NCBI GenBank assembly: GCA_018831195.1
Contig: JAHJDP010000099.1
Coordinates: 55,450-119,449, forward strand
Direction: 5' to 3'
Source of the DNA: Candidatus Eisenbacteria bacterium
GTDB taxonomy: Bacteria; Eisenbacteria; RBG-16-71-46; CAIMUX01; JAHJDP01
DNA: 64,000 nt
Shown here piece by piece: positions 9,298-17,497 of the stretch. Below the pieces are notes generated by a model that saw only the letters and a program-made list of their open reading frames with translations, made no database searches and had not been told where the DNA came from. The first letter of the stretch is position 1, and the number at the start of each line of letters is the position of its first letter. Made by a program: the position numbers and the translations under genes.

Positions 9298-10701
9298 CTA
9301 GAAGATTGTCCGAATCAGCATCTCCACCACAAAGAAGAATCCCGCTGTTATTCCCAGCAAGAAGCCCAGCCAGACAAAATAGGCCAGTATGGCCAGAAAG
9401 TTCTTCTTCCAATCGGGCCAAGGATTGAAATCCTTGTCCGGCAGGTTTTCCGCACCATAGGTGCGGCCGAGGATGAAACGAAGGGAGCGGCTGTCTTTCC
9501 AATAGGCGAGATGGGCCAAACCCGGTATCCAACATGACCGAATATGGAAGTTCGCCGGTGGGTCGTTATGGCTGATCAGGTCCGAAGAGAGAACGCCGGA
9601 TACGGGATCCAGCACATGGTAGAAATTGATCCACCATTCATCATCCGATCCGTTTCGTTGCTCCTTCGGCCAGGGACGCAGGGTCTTTCGGCCGAATAGA
9701 AAGGCGATCTTATCAAGCGGGCTCCCAAGGGTGACGAACCGGCGCAGCGAGTCATGCAAGCGATCCACGCCGCGGATCTGCTCGTCATCTCCATTTACTT
9801 TGATGTTCTTCGCGTGCAGAAAAAGATCCGACAGAACATTGTAGCTGATCACCGTTCCCAAGCTGTGGGCGACCCAGATGATCCGGTTGAAGTCCACCAG
9901 CTTCCCGGAACGGGAAATGCGTTCCGGCCACGGGAGTTCACGAAATTCCCAGTCGAGATTGAGCATTTTTAGAAACTCAGAACCGACCCTGCGATCGATC
10001 CGTTGTACAATCGCTTTTTCAATTTCTCCCTGGGGATCGCAGTAGAGCCGGACATCGGCCAAGAATCCCTTGATAATCGCCGGCCGGCGCAGCCAGGCGA
10101 AGAACAGGGTCACGGTGGCGACAATCTGCAGCGGGATGTAGAGCAGATAGGCCGCTCCAACCTTCGGTATATTGCGAGGATGCAGAAGTGAGAATTGCCG
10201 GCGCAGAAACCAGATCAAAGTTCGCGAGGAAGAGACGGGGCGTTTGCCCCAGAGTTGTTCGAAAAAATCGCGCTCTTTATCGCTCATATCCCGGCATTCC
10301 GTAGGGAATGTCGCTTTGAGGTCGGCATAATCAGCCCAGTAGCCCTCATAGATATAGGGTGAGGGAAGTTTTTTTATCTGATTGAGGTCATAGGGAAGAG
10401 CCGCGGTCCTTAATGTTGCATCCTTCCTTGCGCTTTCACCCTTCGCGGCCTTTGCGTTCTCACCCTCCTGCCACTTGTATATTTCTTCAAGGGCGTCTTC
10501 AAAGCCCGCGCGGAGGCCGGCGGCGGTTTCAGCCCAGTGTTGCTGTCCGATTCCATGAACTGTAAAGATAGCGCAGCGGTGTGCGGGATGGAGTTCCTGC
10601 ATCCCATCTTTCTCCCACATCCTCGGCGCACGGCTGCTATCCCAGATGATCGGCTCTTCGAAGGCGCGCGGGCGGCGGGTTTCAAAATCTGGTGATTTCA
10701 C
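9298..10701 (-). CDS. Alpha/beta-hydrolase-like protein with C-terminal membrane helix
   Basis: The most likely start is the GTG at 10701, because GGGAGG lies 9 bases before it; an ATG at 10740 has no clear ribosome site. The 467-residue product has an N-terminal strand with VHGIG (oxyanion-type motif), a hydrophobic stretch around the middle, a nucleophile elbow AHSLG with Ser280, and a conserved-looking VTLGSPLD segment. It ends in a hydrophobic helix (about 445-465). The layout resembles lipase/esterase-like hydrolases that sit on the membrane. The substrate is unknown. No signal peptide is seen, so the catalytic part is probably cytoplasmic. Confidence 0.72.
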   Translation of the reverse strand: MKSPDFETRRPRAFEEPIIWDSSRAPRMWEKDGMQELHPAHRCAIFTVHGIGQQHWAETAAGLRAGFEDALEEIYKWQEGENAKAAKGESARKDATLRTAALPYDLNQIKKLPSPYIYEGYWADYADLKATFPTECRDMSDKERDFFEQLWGKRPVSSSRTLIWFLRRQFSLLHPRNIPKVGAAYLLYIPLQIVATVTLFFAWLRRPAIIKGFLADVRLYCDPQGEIEKAIVQRIDRRVGSEFLKMLNLDWEFRELPWPERISRSGKLVDFNRIIWVAHSLGTVISYNVLSDLFLHAKNIKVNGDDEQIRGVDRLHDSLRRFVTLGSPLDKIAFLFGRKTLRPWPKEQRNGSDDEWWINFYHVLDPVSGVLSSDLISHNDPPANFHIRSCWIPGLAHLAYWKDSRSLRFILGRTYGAENLPDKDFNPWPDWKKNFLAILAYFVWLGFLLGITAGFFFVVEMLIRTIF

Positions 10702-10785
10702 GATAGCAACCCTCCCTGGTGGATTTCGTGCGAGTTTCAATCTGTCTCAATCGAATTTCAAGAGTTTTAGAGGCCGCGGATCGGG

Positions 10786-12273
10786 TCAGCGGATATACCC
10801 CAGAGACCTCAATTGCTCGCGGGTTTGGGGATCGAGCTGCAGCTCTTCTTCATGGATCTCCTCACGCTTTGCGGATTCGGCCTTTTGGAGGATATTGGCG
10901 AGGAGCCGGACGGAGCCGGGTTGCGATCCGGCGAGATTGTTCTTCTGCCCGGGGTCGCTTTCGAGATTGTGCAACAGGATGGTTCCGTCGCTACCCGCGG
11001 TCAGCCGCAGATTTCCAACACGGACCGTTCTCCAGGCGGGCGTGAACCGCCGCATATCAAGCGAGGGGTTTAGATCCTGCAACATTTTTAAAAGAACACG
11101 GCTGGGATCGGAATAGTCGGCGAAGAGGGGGCGTTCTTCTGTTCGGGAGGCATGATCTTTCAGCAAAGACAATCCCTGGGATGGGAGCGACGCGTAGGAG
11201 ATACCGGCGAGATCCAAGATCGTCGGATAGAGATCGGTGAGCATGACCGGCTCAAGCCGAATCCCATGCGGCAGGGTCGATTCCGGGGCATGAATGACAA
11301 GGGGAACGGCCAGCAGCGTTTCATGGATTGAAAATTGGTGCTCCACCAATCGATGCTCACCGAGATTTTCGCCATGGTCCGAGGTGATGATGAGAACGGT
11401 CTCTTCATACAAGTTCATCTGCTTGAGGATATTGATCAATTCGCCCAACAACCAATCGGCATAGTTGACATCGCCGGCATAAAGGTCCCAAATGGCCTGC
11501 CAGTCAACCGTATCATCAGGATGCAGCTCGGCGTTGTACTCATGGGCCCAGGCGATGGGTACACCCGCATCCTCGGGAAGATGCGGCAGATATCTCTTGC
11601 GATAATCAGCCGGCGGATCGTAGGGCATATGCGCTTCGAGAATGTTAACAAAAACAAAGAACGGCTCACTCTTATTTCGATTGTGCAGCCAATGGGCCGC
11701 ATTGCGGATGATTTGGCGTCCGCCCTGATCCCCTTCGTCGCCGGTTAACTTCGTCAATCCTCCGATGGGGGTTTCCTGCCGTAACTCGAATCCCCGAAGC
11801 AGGCCCGTCGTGCGGTCGGTAAGCCAGGGGTTGCTGAAGAAGGCGGCGGTCGCATATCCGGCATCCGCCAATAACTCGGCCGATGTCGGGCCGACCTTGC
11901 CGAGCTGGGGATGCTTGGCGATACAACCGTGTGTCAGAGGGAGGAGCCCGGTAAAGATGGAGGCATGGGAGGGAACGGTCCAAGGGGCCGTGGCCCATGC
12001 ATGGGGATAGGCCGTGCCCTCAGCCGCCAGGCGATCGAGATGGGGGGTGAGGTTTTGCCAGCGGCTATTCTCAGAACCAAGACCGGTGGCGTCCCGCCGG
12101 ACGGTATCGAGGACAAAGAGGATAATATTCGGTCTTGAGGATTTTTGGCCGCAGCCCAGCAATGTCGAAGAGAGGATGCAGCACACACAGGCCAGCAAGA
12201 GGTATTGCAGTGTACGATGGCGGCGAAGATTAAACTGTGGGTGACGAAACGAATGTGTAAGGGAATATCTCAT
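10786..12273 (-). CDS. Sulfatase-superfamily lipoprotein with Thr at the nucleophile position
   Basis: Read from the ATG at 12273 (AGGAGA 10 bases upstream) the protein is 495 residues. A lipoprotein signal ends in LLGC (Cys41), so it should be membrane-anchored. The alkaline-phosphatase/sulfatase fold is clear: metal ligand region NIILFVLDTVR (Asp56), the active-site segment APWTVPSHASIFTG, and the second metal site SDHGENLGEH. True sulfatases have Cys or Ser modified to formylglycine in C/S-x-P-S-R. Here the position is Thr99 and the Arg is His, as in many sulfatase-like phospho- or phosphonate-transferases and hydrolases. I therefore call the fold, not sulfatase activity. Confidence 0.85.
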   Translation of the reverse strand: MRYSLTHSFRHPQFNLRRHRTLQYLLLACVCCILSSTLLGCGQKSSRPNIILFVLDTVRRDATGLGSENSRWQNLTPHLDRLAAEGTAYPHAWATAPWTVPSHASIFTGLLPLTHGCIAKHPQLGKVGPTSAELLADAGYATAAFFSNPWLTDRTTGLLRGFELRQETPIGGLTKLTGDEGDQGGRQIIRNAAHWLHNRNKSEPFFVFVNILEAHMPYDPPADYRKRYLPHLPEDAGVPIAWAHEYNAELHPDDTVDWQAIWDLYAGDVNYADWLLGELINILKQMNLYEETVLIITSDHGENLGEHRLVEHQFSIHETLLAVPLVIHAPESTLPHGIRLEPVMLTDLYPTILDLAGISYASLPSQGLSLLKDHASRTEERPLFADYSDPSRVLLKMLQDLNPSLDMRRFTPAWRTVRVGNLRLTAGSDGTILLHNLESDPGQKNNLAGSQPGSVRLLANILQKAESAKREEIHEEELQLDPQTREQLRSLGYIR

Positions 12274-12519
12274 CGGATCGAATTCTCCTGCGGACCGGCC
12301 CTTAATCCATTTAAGCATAACTCTCAGACTGGAATTTTGCGAGGCCAACCTCAAATAGGGTATTTTCATGGCCGCGCCTGCGAATCTTGATCCTACCTCT
12401 CTTGAATCTATCGGGTCGATCTGATAGCGTCCGCCGATCCCCAGGCGAATCCATCGCTGGGGACTCAACAATCTTTTTTGAGTCCTGATCGCGGTTTTTA
12501 GAGCAGCAAGGAATCCCGA

Positions 12520-13086
12520 ATGCCCTTTATAGACACCCTACCGGTGTGGGTCTTGGCCCTCAGCATTTTTTGCCTGCGGATCACTGATGTCTCCATCGGA
12601 ACACTCCGAACGATCTTTGTTGTACAAGGACGGATACGCTTTTCGGTTCTTCTTGGATTCTTCGAAGTTCTTATCTGGATCACGGCGATATCGCAGGTTT
12701 TTTCCCATGTCAGGCAGCAACCCTATCTGCTCTTGGCCTATGCGGGGGGATTCGCCGTGGGAAACGCCGTTGGGATCTTCATTGAAAGGAAGATGGCCTT
12801 GGGCACCTGCGAATTGCGAATTATTTCTGTGAATCGGGGGGGGGAGATCGCCGAAAAGCTCAGATCTATTGGACATACCCTGACCACATTCAATGGCGAA
12901 GGGCGGGACGGCCCCAGGGTGTTGCTTAATATCATCTGCTCCCGCCGGGAGGTCGGCTCCATCCTTAGGGCTGCCAGGGAGATAGATATGGAGATGAATT
13001 ATATCGTGGAACGGGTTAGCGACAGCAGCAGCGTTCTGCCGATACCTCATATGACTGGCTGGCGTGCCGTTTTTAAGAAGAAATAA
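12520..13086 (+). CDS. DUF2179/DUF5698 (UPF0316, YebE-like) membrane protein
   Basis: The 188-residue protein has three N-terminal transmembrane helices (about 8-30, 38-58, 68-90), with the RITDVSIGTLRTIFVVQGR segment characteristic of UPF0316. A soluble C-terminal DUF2179 domain (about 95-175) follows, a small alpha/beta sensor-like fold also seen in YitT-type proteins. AAGGAAT precedes the ATG. The family's function is not established. It is divergent from the sulfatase-like gene and precedes the SpeD-like cluster, but the 350-base gap and promoter-like sequence in it suggest a separate unit. Confidence 0.85.
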   Translation: MPFIDTLPVWVLALSIFCLRITDVSIGTLRTIFVVQGRIRFSVLLGFFEVLIWITAISQVFSHVRQQPYLLLAYAGGFAVGNAVGIFIERKMALGTCELRIISVNRGGEIAEKLRSIGHTLTTFNGEGRDGPRVLLNIICSRREVGSILRAAREIDMEMNYIVERVSDSSSVLPIPHMTGWRAVFKKK

Positions 13087-13227
13087 CGCGCGATAAAATT
13101 TATTTTTATATCTTTTTCCTCTCCGCTCTGTCATCTGATCCCAAAAATTTCCGCAATCCCTTGTTAGATAATCGAATAGGAGATCTTGGGTCTGCATTGC
13201 CCCCCCGGCCGCGGTGAAAAAAAATAC

Positions 13228-13256
13228 TTGACCATTTGGGCGAAACTGACGATAGT
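13228..13256 (+). promoter_or_regulatory. Candidate sigma-70 promoter for the SpeD-like cluster
   Basis: TTGACC (13228-13233) and GATAGT (13251-13256) are separated by 17 bases. They match five and four of six consensus positions. Transcription would start near 13263, about 170 bases before the SpeD-like start codon, leaving a long leader. Assigned by eye only. Confidence 0.45.
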
Positions 13257-13268
13257 GTCAATATCGTC
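13248..13268. promoter_or_regulatory. Inverted repeat over the -10 region, candidate operator
   Basis: GACGATA and its exact complement TATCGTC flank a 7-base centre. The repeat overlaps the proposed -10 box. Its size fits a TetR-family operator, and the cluster encodes a TetR protein (17497-18150), so autoregulation is a reasonable inference. Confidence 0.45.
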
Positions 13269-13324
13269 GCTTGAATCAGTTTGATTGACTTCAGGCAAGG
13301 AACTCTAATCGGCGACGGAATCAG

Positions 13325-13420
13325 ATGGCAATCCAGCTGGAACCTCACGGTTCAGCTGGATTTCTGACAGGTGGGTCATTCATAGGACCAAATCACTCAT
13401 TCTGGCTGTTTTGGCCTTGA
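13325..13420 (+). CDS. Possible 31-residue leader or precursor ORF
   Basis: An ATG at 13325 opens 31 codons ending in TGA at 13418, 15 bases before the SpeD-like start. The peptide begins MAIQLEPHG, contains LTGG at residues 14-17 and ends in an aromatic run (SFWLFWP). No convincing ribosome-binding site precedes the ATG. The ORF overlaps a strong hairpin, so it could be a leader peptide, a small precursor peptide (double-glycine style) or chance. An ORF this short is easily random. Confidence 0.2.
   Translation: MAIQLEPHGSAGFLTGGSFIGPNHSFWLFWP
13330..13362 (+). promoter_or_regulatory. Strong leader hairpin upstream of the SpeD-like gene
   Basis: AATCCAGCTG-G-AACC pairs with GGTTCAGCTGGATT around a TCAC loop: 14 base pairs with one bulged G. 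It lies in the untranslated leader between the candidate promoter and the first gene. A short TTTCT follows it, so it could act as an attenuator or an mRNA-stabilising element. A role in regulation is inferred. Confidence 0.45.
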
Positions 13421-13435
13421 AGAGGAGAAATTGGA

Positions 13436-13897
13436 ATGAGAAAAAAGACGGCATTGAATCAAGCGCTACGATCCAGAACTCGTCGTATCGTTCATTCTGC
13501 CCTCGATCCAATAAGTGCGAACACCACTCCTGAAGAGGGGCCTTCCCCTAGCTGGGGATTGGCCACGAGCATAGATATCTATAATTGCGATCCTTCGACA
13601 ATCCGCAATGCAGAAGAAATCCGCCGATTCGTCGTGGAGCTGTGCGAACTGATCGAGATGCGCCGGTTTGGCGAGACTCTGGTCGTTCATTTCGGCGAAG
13701 ACGAAAGAGTCGCTGGATATTCAATGGTGCAGTTGATAGAAACGTCCTTAATTTCGGCCCACTTTGCGAATCAAACGAATGCCGTTTATTTAGATGTCTT
13801 TAGCTGCAAACTCTATGACCCGGACATTGTTGCAGAATTCGCCACGAATTTCTTCAAGGGCGAGCGATGCATCACTCATTCAACGGAGAGGCTTTAG
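13436..13897 (+). CDS. SpeD/AdoMet-decarboxylase-fold pyruvoyl enzyme homologue
   Basis: The last 113 of 153 residues align with class 1b bacterial/archaeal AdoMet decarboxylase: GLATSIDIYNCD matches the start strand, and LIETSLISAH and VYLDVFSCKLYDP match the core. The pyruvoyl-forming Ser is Ser104, with His109 and Cys124. These keep exactly the 5- and 15-residue spacings of Ser63, His68 and Cys83 in the Thermotoga enzyme. The Glu and His flanking the processing serine in SpeD (E-S-H) are Thr103 and Leu105 here. About 40 extra N-terminal residues are present. Such divergent SpeD homologues are known to have become pyruvoyl ornithine or arginine decarboxylases, so amine production is likelier than decarboxylated AdoMet. 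AGAGGAG precedes the ATG; the next gene begins 4 bases after the stop. Confidence 0.75.
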   Translation: MRKKTALNQALRSRTRRIVHSALDPISANTTPEEGPSPSWGLATSIDIYNCDPSTIRNAEEIRRFVVELCELIEMRRFGETLVVHFGEDERVAGYSMVQLIETSLISAHFANQTNAVYLDVFSCKLYDPDIVAEFATNFFKGERCITHSTERL

Positions 13898-13900
13898 GCC

Positions 13901-14869
13901 GTGCCATCAATCCACAAAACAACGGATATTGGGGAGTGCCGCCGGTTGTGGGATGCATTGATTCCCCGGGAGTCAATATGGGATCTATGGGAAGTGAGAC
14001 ATTGTTTTCATTCTCACTTTCAGAGGCCTCTCCACTTTTTCGCTGAAAAAAAGGGAAAACGGGTCGTCTCTCTTCTTCCACTCTGCTGGGTGGAGGAAAA
14101 CCAATCCTATGCCTATTTCCCGGGGGAGGCATGGGAAGGGAGAACCTGGCTCGAGGGAAACCGATTACCTCGAATGCATCCCTTTCTTCCAGAAATCTCA
14201 CAGGCCTCCTTCGGCGCCTGTGATATCCGCTACCTGGTTCCCGGTGGCATGGGATTCGATGAGCCCATGGAGATTGATGACCATGGGTACCATTTCGTCC
14301 CTGAAAAGTATGGATATAACCTGGATAACTATCTCCAGGAGTTCTCCCACAAATCGATGAAGCGTCTCGCGAAAGAGCTGGCGAATTTTGATGAGCGTGG
14401 GTTCAGTTTGCGGGTGAACCACCTGGCTGATTTTGATCATCTGATTGGGATGAATATCTCAAGATATGGGTCCTCATCCTATTTTTATGATGTTAGATTT
14501 TCAAACAGCTTCGCCGATCTGTTGGATCTGTTGAATCGGAACGGCTGGCTTCGCCTCACAACGGTCATAATGGATAACCAGCCGGTGGCTATTGATCTCG
14601 GCTGCATTTATAATGGAACATATACATTGCTGGCCGGGGGGACGCATCAGGATTATCCGGGAATCGCAAAGGTCATCAACATGCATCATATCCGAACGGC
14701 GTGTGAAGAACGCATGCGCGATGTTGATTTTCTTTGCGGAGCATTCTCCTGGAAGACTCTTTTCCATCTTGAACCGCGTCCTCTTTATCGATTCGCAAAT
14801 CAAGCTTCGATGTCATTGAAAGGATCGGCTCGTCCTGTTGAAAAGGAGTCGTGGATTGTCAGCGCATAA
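13901..14869 (+). CDS. GNAT-fold (FemAB/CelD-like, Acetyltransf_6) transferase
   Basis: The start is GTG, 4 bases after the SpeD-like stop, with GAGAGG upstream, so translation is coupled. The 322 residues show two GNAT-like halves. The C-terminal half has the Acetyltransf_6 pattern: HKSMKRLAKE, then a long helix, then RLTTVIMDNQPVAIDLG and a final DFLCGAFSWKTLFH segment corresponding to the usual D.L.G...YK motif. FemAB/CelD-like enzymes transfer acyl or aminoacyl groups to amines. In this operon it could acylate the amine made by the SpeD-like enzyme. The substrate is not evident. Confidence 0.75.
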   Translation: MPSIHKTTDIGECRRLWDALIPRESIWDLWEVRHCFHSHFQRPLHFFAEKKGKRVVSLLPLCWVEENQSYAYFPGEAWEGRTWLEGNRLPRMHPFLPEISQASFGACDIRYLVPGGMGFDEPMEIDDHGYHFVPEKYGYNLDNYLQEFSHKSMKRLAKELANFDERGFSLRVNHLADFDHLIGMNISRYGSSSYFYDVRFSNSFADLLDLLNRNGWLRLTTVIMDNQPVAIDLGCIYNGTYTLLAGGTHQDYPGIAKVINMHHIRTACEERMRDVDFLCGAFSWKTLFHLEPRPLYRFANQASMSLKGSARPVEKESWIVSA

Positions 14870-16166
14870 ACGGCTCTTGGTTGTCGGTACGACGACTGAC
14901 TATATAAAATATATCGAGAAGATCCGGCCGGGTGAGTGTCTTTTTTTGACGGATGTTCGGGAAAGGCAAAAGAACCGGGAGCCTTTGCCCCTCGGCGCCC
15001 AAGAGCTCGTTTGCGATCTTCTCGATGTTGAAAAAGTCATTCTGTCCCTAAACAAGTATCTCGACAATCCCAAGATGATTTTGTCAGGGGTTGTTTGTTT
15101 CGATTGCGAGTCCATGCACGTCGCGGCGAGAATCGCCCAAAGCTGTGAGCTTCCATTTCCTGGAATCCAAGCTGTCGCATCTTGCCGCAGCAAGACAAAA
15201 ACGAAACAGCTCTGGCGGGATGCCGGCGTGTCAGGTCCGAAGGCCGGCCTTATCCGATCGGCCATGGGGGCGGTTTCCTTTTACCGAGGTGTTGGAGGAG
15301 CGGTGGTTTTAAAGCCCCTGACCGGCAGCGGGAGCGAATTGACATTTCTGTGCCACAATGAAAAAGACTGCCGGCGCAATTTCAATTTATTAAAGGAGTC
15401 CTTAAAAAGCCATCATGATGTCAGGATGTATGCGCCTATCTTAATAGGGGGCGTATTGCACAATCCGAGAGAAATCTTCTCTGTTGAAGAATTCATACAG
15501 GGAGAGGAATACAGCTGTGATTTCATTCTGGATAATGGCGATGTCGATATTATACGTATAGCAAAAAAGATAAAGTATCCTGGAAAAGTATTCGGTATCA
15601 CCCAATCCTACATTATCCCCGCTGATTTGCCGGAGGGGATATCACTAAAGACCTTTAAAAACGAGATCGCGAATGCGGCGCATGCTCTTGACTTAAACAG
15701 GACGATGGGCATGATCGATTTCTTTTTTAAAGACGGCAAGATTTGTTTTCTTGAGATGACGCCGCGTCCAGGCGGCGATTGCCTGCCGCAATTGATTTTT
15801 AGGAGCAGCGGTTTCGATATGGTCGCCGCCGCTCTTGATTTTTCACGCGGGCGCAGGCCCGCGATCCCTCCACTCAGTGAGTGGAAGAGGATGGTGGCCG
15901 TTCGAATTTTCTCTTCAACTCCGGGCTGTCTGCGCCGTTTAGATGCAAGCCGGATTCAAGCGGACCCCCGGGTTCGTGAAGTTTCGTTTCGTTTCAATCC
16001 CGGGCATCTCATTGTTCTTCCACCGGAGAACCTCGATTCATGGCTCTTGGGATATGTTATATTTGAACCTGGGAGTCAAAATATCGAAGAAGAATGCCGG
16101 GAGTTGTCATCCAAGGTTATAGTTGAGGTGGAGGCGCCCCAATGCCCGCCGATTCTGAGTTCCTAG
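14856..16166 (+). CDS. ATP-grasp carboxylate-amine ligase
   Basis: The probable start is TTG at 14856, because AAGGAG lies 7 bases upstream; this overlaps the GNAT gene by 14 bases. The 436-residue product has an N-terminal preATP-grasp domain (LLVVGTTTDYI), central ATP-grasp lobes (GGAVVLKPLTGSGSE with the ATP-binding lysine, and EEFIQGEEYSCDF), and the metal-binding EMTPRPGGD motif (Glu300, Arg304). A C-terminal domain of about 100 residues follows. The family joins a carboxylate, activated as an acyl phosphate, to an amine. Context suggests amide formation with an amino acid or amine from the same operon. The exact substrates are unknown. Confidence 0.88.
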   Translation: MSAHKRLLVVGTTTDYIKYIEKIRPGECLFLTDVRERQKNREPLPLGAQELVCDLLDVEKVILSLNKYLDNPKMILSGVVCFDCESMHVAARIAQSCELPFPGIQAVASCRSKTKTKQLWRDAGVSGPKAGLIRSAMGAVSFYRGVGGAVVLKPLTGSGSELTFLCHNEKDCRRNFNLLKESLKSHHDVRMYAPILIGGVLHNPREIFSVEEFIQGEEYSCDFILDNGDVDIIRIAKKIKYPGKVFGITQSYIIPADLPEGISLKTFKNEIANAAHALDLNRTMGMIDFFFKDGKICFLEMTPRPGGDCLPQLIFRSSGFDMVAAALDFSRGRRPAIPPLSEWKRMVAVRIFSSTPGCLRRLDASRIQADPRVREVSFRFNPGHLIVLPPENLDSWLLGYVIFEPGSQNIEEECRELSSKVIVEVEAPQCPPILSS

Positions 16167-17497
16167 CACAGATTGATAGAATCGCTGCTGAGAAACCGCC
16201 TCTACTTCAACAAAGGCGCTTAGAGGCGCATATTGCGCCCTTTGTCGAACTCAATGAGTTATTCCTAGAAGCTGCCGGCCGGCATGGATCGCCTTTGTAC
16301 ATTATTGATGAGGATATGCTCCTAAAGCGGGTTCATGAATTTAAAAGCGCGTTCGAGTCGTTTCTTAATGATGTCAAGATATTTTATGCCCTGAAGAGCA
16401 ATAATCATCCAAGTATAATGCAGTCACTGGTTCGAAATGGGCTGGGAATGGATGTATCAAGTGGTTCGGAAATGCTTCAGGCGCTGGTTTGCGGCTCAGA
16501 CCGGATAATGTTCAGTGGTCCCGGAAAGACCCGGGAGGAATTAGCGCAGGCGGTATCACGATTTGAAAAAGTCACAGTCCTGTTGGATAGTTTTGGGGAA
16601 CTCGATCGTCTTCAGCAGGAGGCCGCCAGGGCGGATATAAAAGTAGTCGCCGGCGTACGGATCGCCGTCGGGAGCAACGGTCCCTGGCGGAAATTCGGCA
16701 TTCCCATGGAGCGATTGCCTGATTTTCTAAACAAGGCGCGAAAATTGAGCAATGTATCCATCCGCGGCCTGCAATTCCACTCCAGCTGGAATCTCATGCC
16801 GGATAACCAAGTTAAATTTCTTCAGCGTTTGGGGGCCGTGCTCCATCATCTCGACCCCGCCCTGCGCCGGGGCTTGGACTTCTTAGATATTGGCGGGGGG
16901 TTCTGGCCGGCGAAAGGGGACTGGAATCAAAGCCGGGGTACGTCCGCCGGAGAATTATCGCATCACCTTCGACTGGAAACGGAATCTCCGAAGGTTCACT
17001 ATAATTACCCCGCCGCACCGATCGGCCATTTCGCGGAGGAGATCGCATCGGTGCTGGAACGCGAAATATTTCCGCTGATTCAATGCAGCATTCACCTCGA
17101 ACCCGGGCGGTGGCTGTGCCAGGACGCCATGCACATTCTCATGAGAGTCGTGGATGTAAAAACTCCGGATCTCATCATCACCGATTGTGGTACAAATGCC
17201 ATAGGCCGTGAGCGATGTGACTTCGACTATGCTCCCATTATAAACATGTCCCGACCGAGTTTAAATGAACAGATCTGCTGGATTATGGGGTCATTATGCA
17301 GCCCCCATGACATTTGGGGAGAGACCTATTTCGGCGATGGTATCCAAGAAGGAGATTTGTTATTAATACCGGCGCATGGCGCCTATACTTACAGTCTGCG
17401 CCAGAATTTTATTAAACCACTTCCGCGATCGGTGATTTTCCGAAAAGGGCGGATTGAGGGGGCTGATGCCGTAAAACCCCGAGAAGAAGAACGGTAA
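16142..17497 (+). CDS. Fold-type III PLP decarboxylase (LysA/BtrK-like)
   Basis: The 451-residue protein has the alanine-racemase-like barrel with the PLP lysine at Lys85 (FYALKSNNHP) and the phosphate-binding DIGGGFWP loop. A C-terminal beta domain carries the catalytic cysteine Cys386 in GSLCSPHD, and GAYTYSLRQNF near the end. The order and motifs are closest to diaminopimelate decarboxylase and to BtrK-type decarboxylases of tethered or modified substrates, rather than ornithine decarboxylase. It overlaps the ATP-grasp gene by 25 bases, with GGAGG before the ATG. An extra 40-residue N-terminal segment is present. I infer decarboxylation of an ATP-grasp product or free diamino acid. Confidence 0.87.
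   Translation: MPADSEFLAQIDRIAAEKPPLLQQRRLEAHIAPFVELNELFLEAAGRHGSPLYIIDEDMLLKRVHEFKSAFESFLNDVKIFYALKSNNHPSIMQSLVRNGLGMDVSSGSEMLQALVCGSDRIMFSGPGKTREELAQAVSRFEKVTVLLDSFGELDRLQQEAARADIKVVAGVRIAVGSNGPWRKFGIPMERLPDFLNKARKLSNVSIRGLQFHSSWNLMPDNQVKFLQRLGAVLHHLDPALRRGLDFLDIGGGFWPAKGDWNQSRGTSAGELSHHLRLETESPKVHYNYPAAPIGHFAEEIASVLEREIFPLIQCSIHLEPGRWLCQDAMHILMRVVDVKTPDLIITDCGTNAIGRERCDFDYAPIINMSRPSLNEQICWIMGSLCSPHDIWGETYFGDGIQEGDLLLIPAHGAYTYSLRQNFIKPLPRSVIFRKGRIEGADAVKPREEER

Noticed and set aside
10786..12273. Formylglycine-dependent sulfatase
   Set aside because: The nucleophile position is Thr and the Arg of the signature is His; no formylglycine-generating enzyme gene is nearby.
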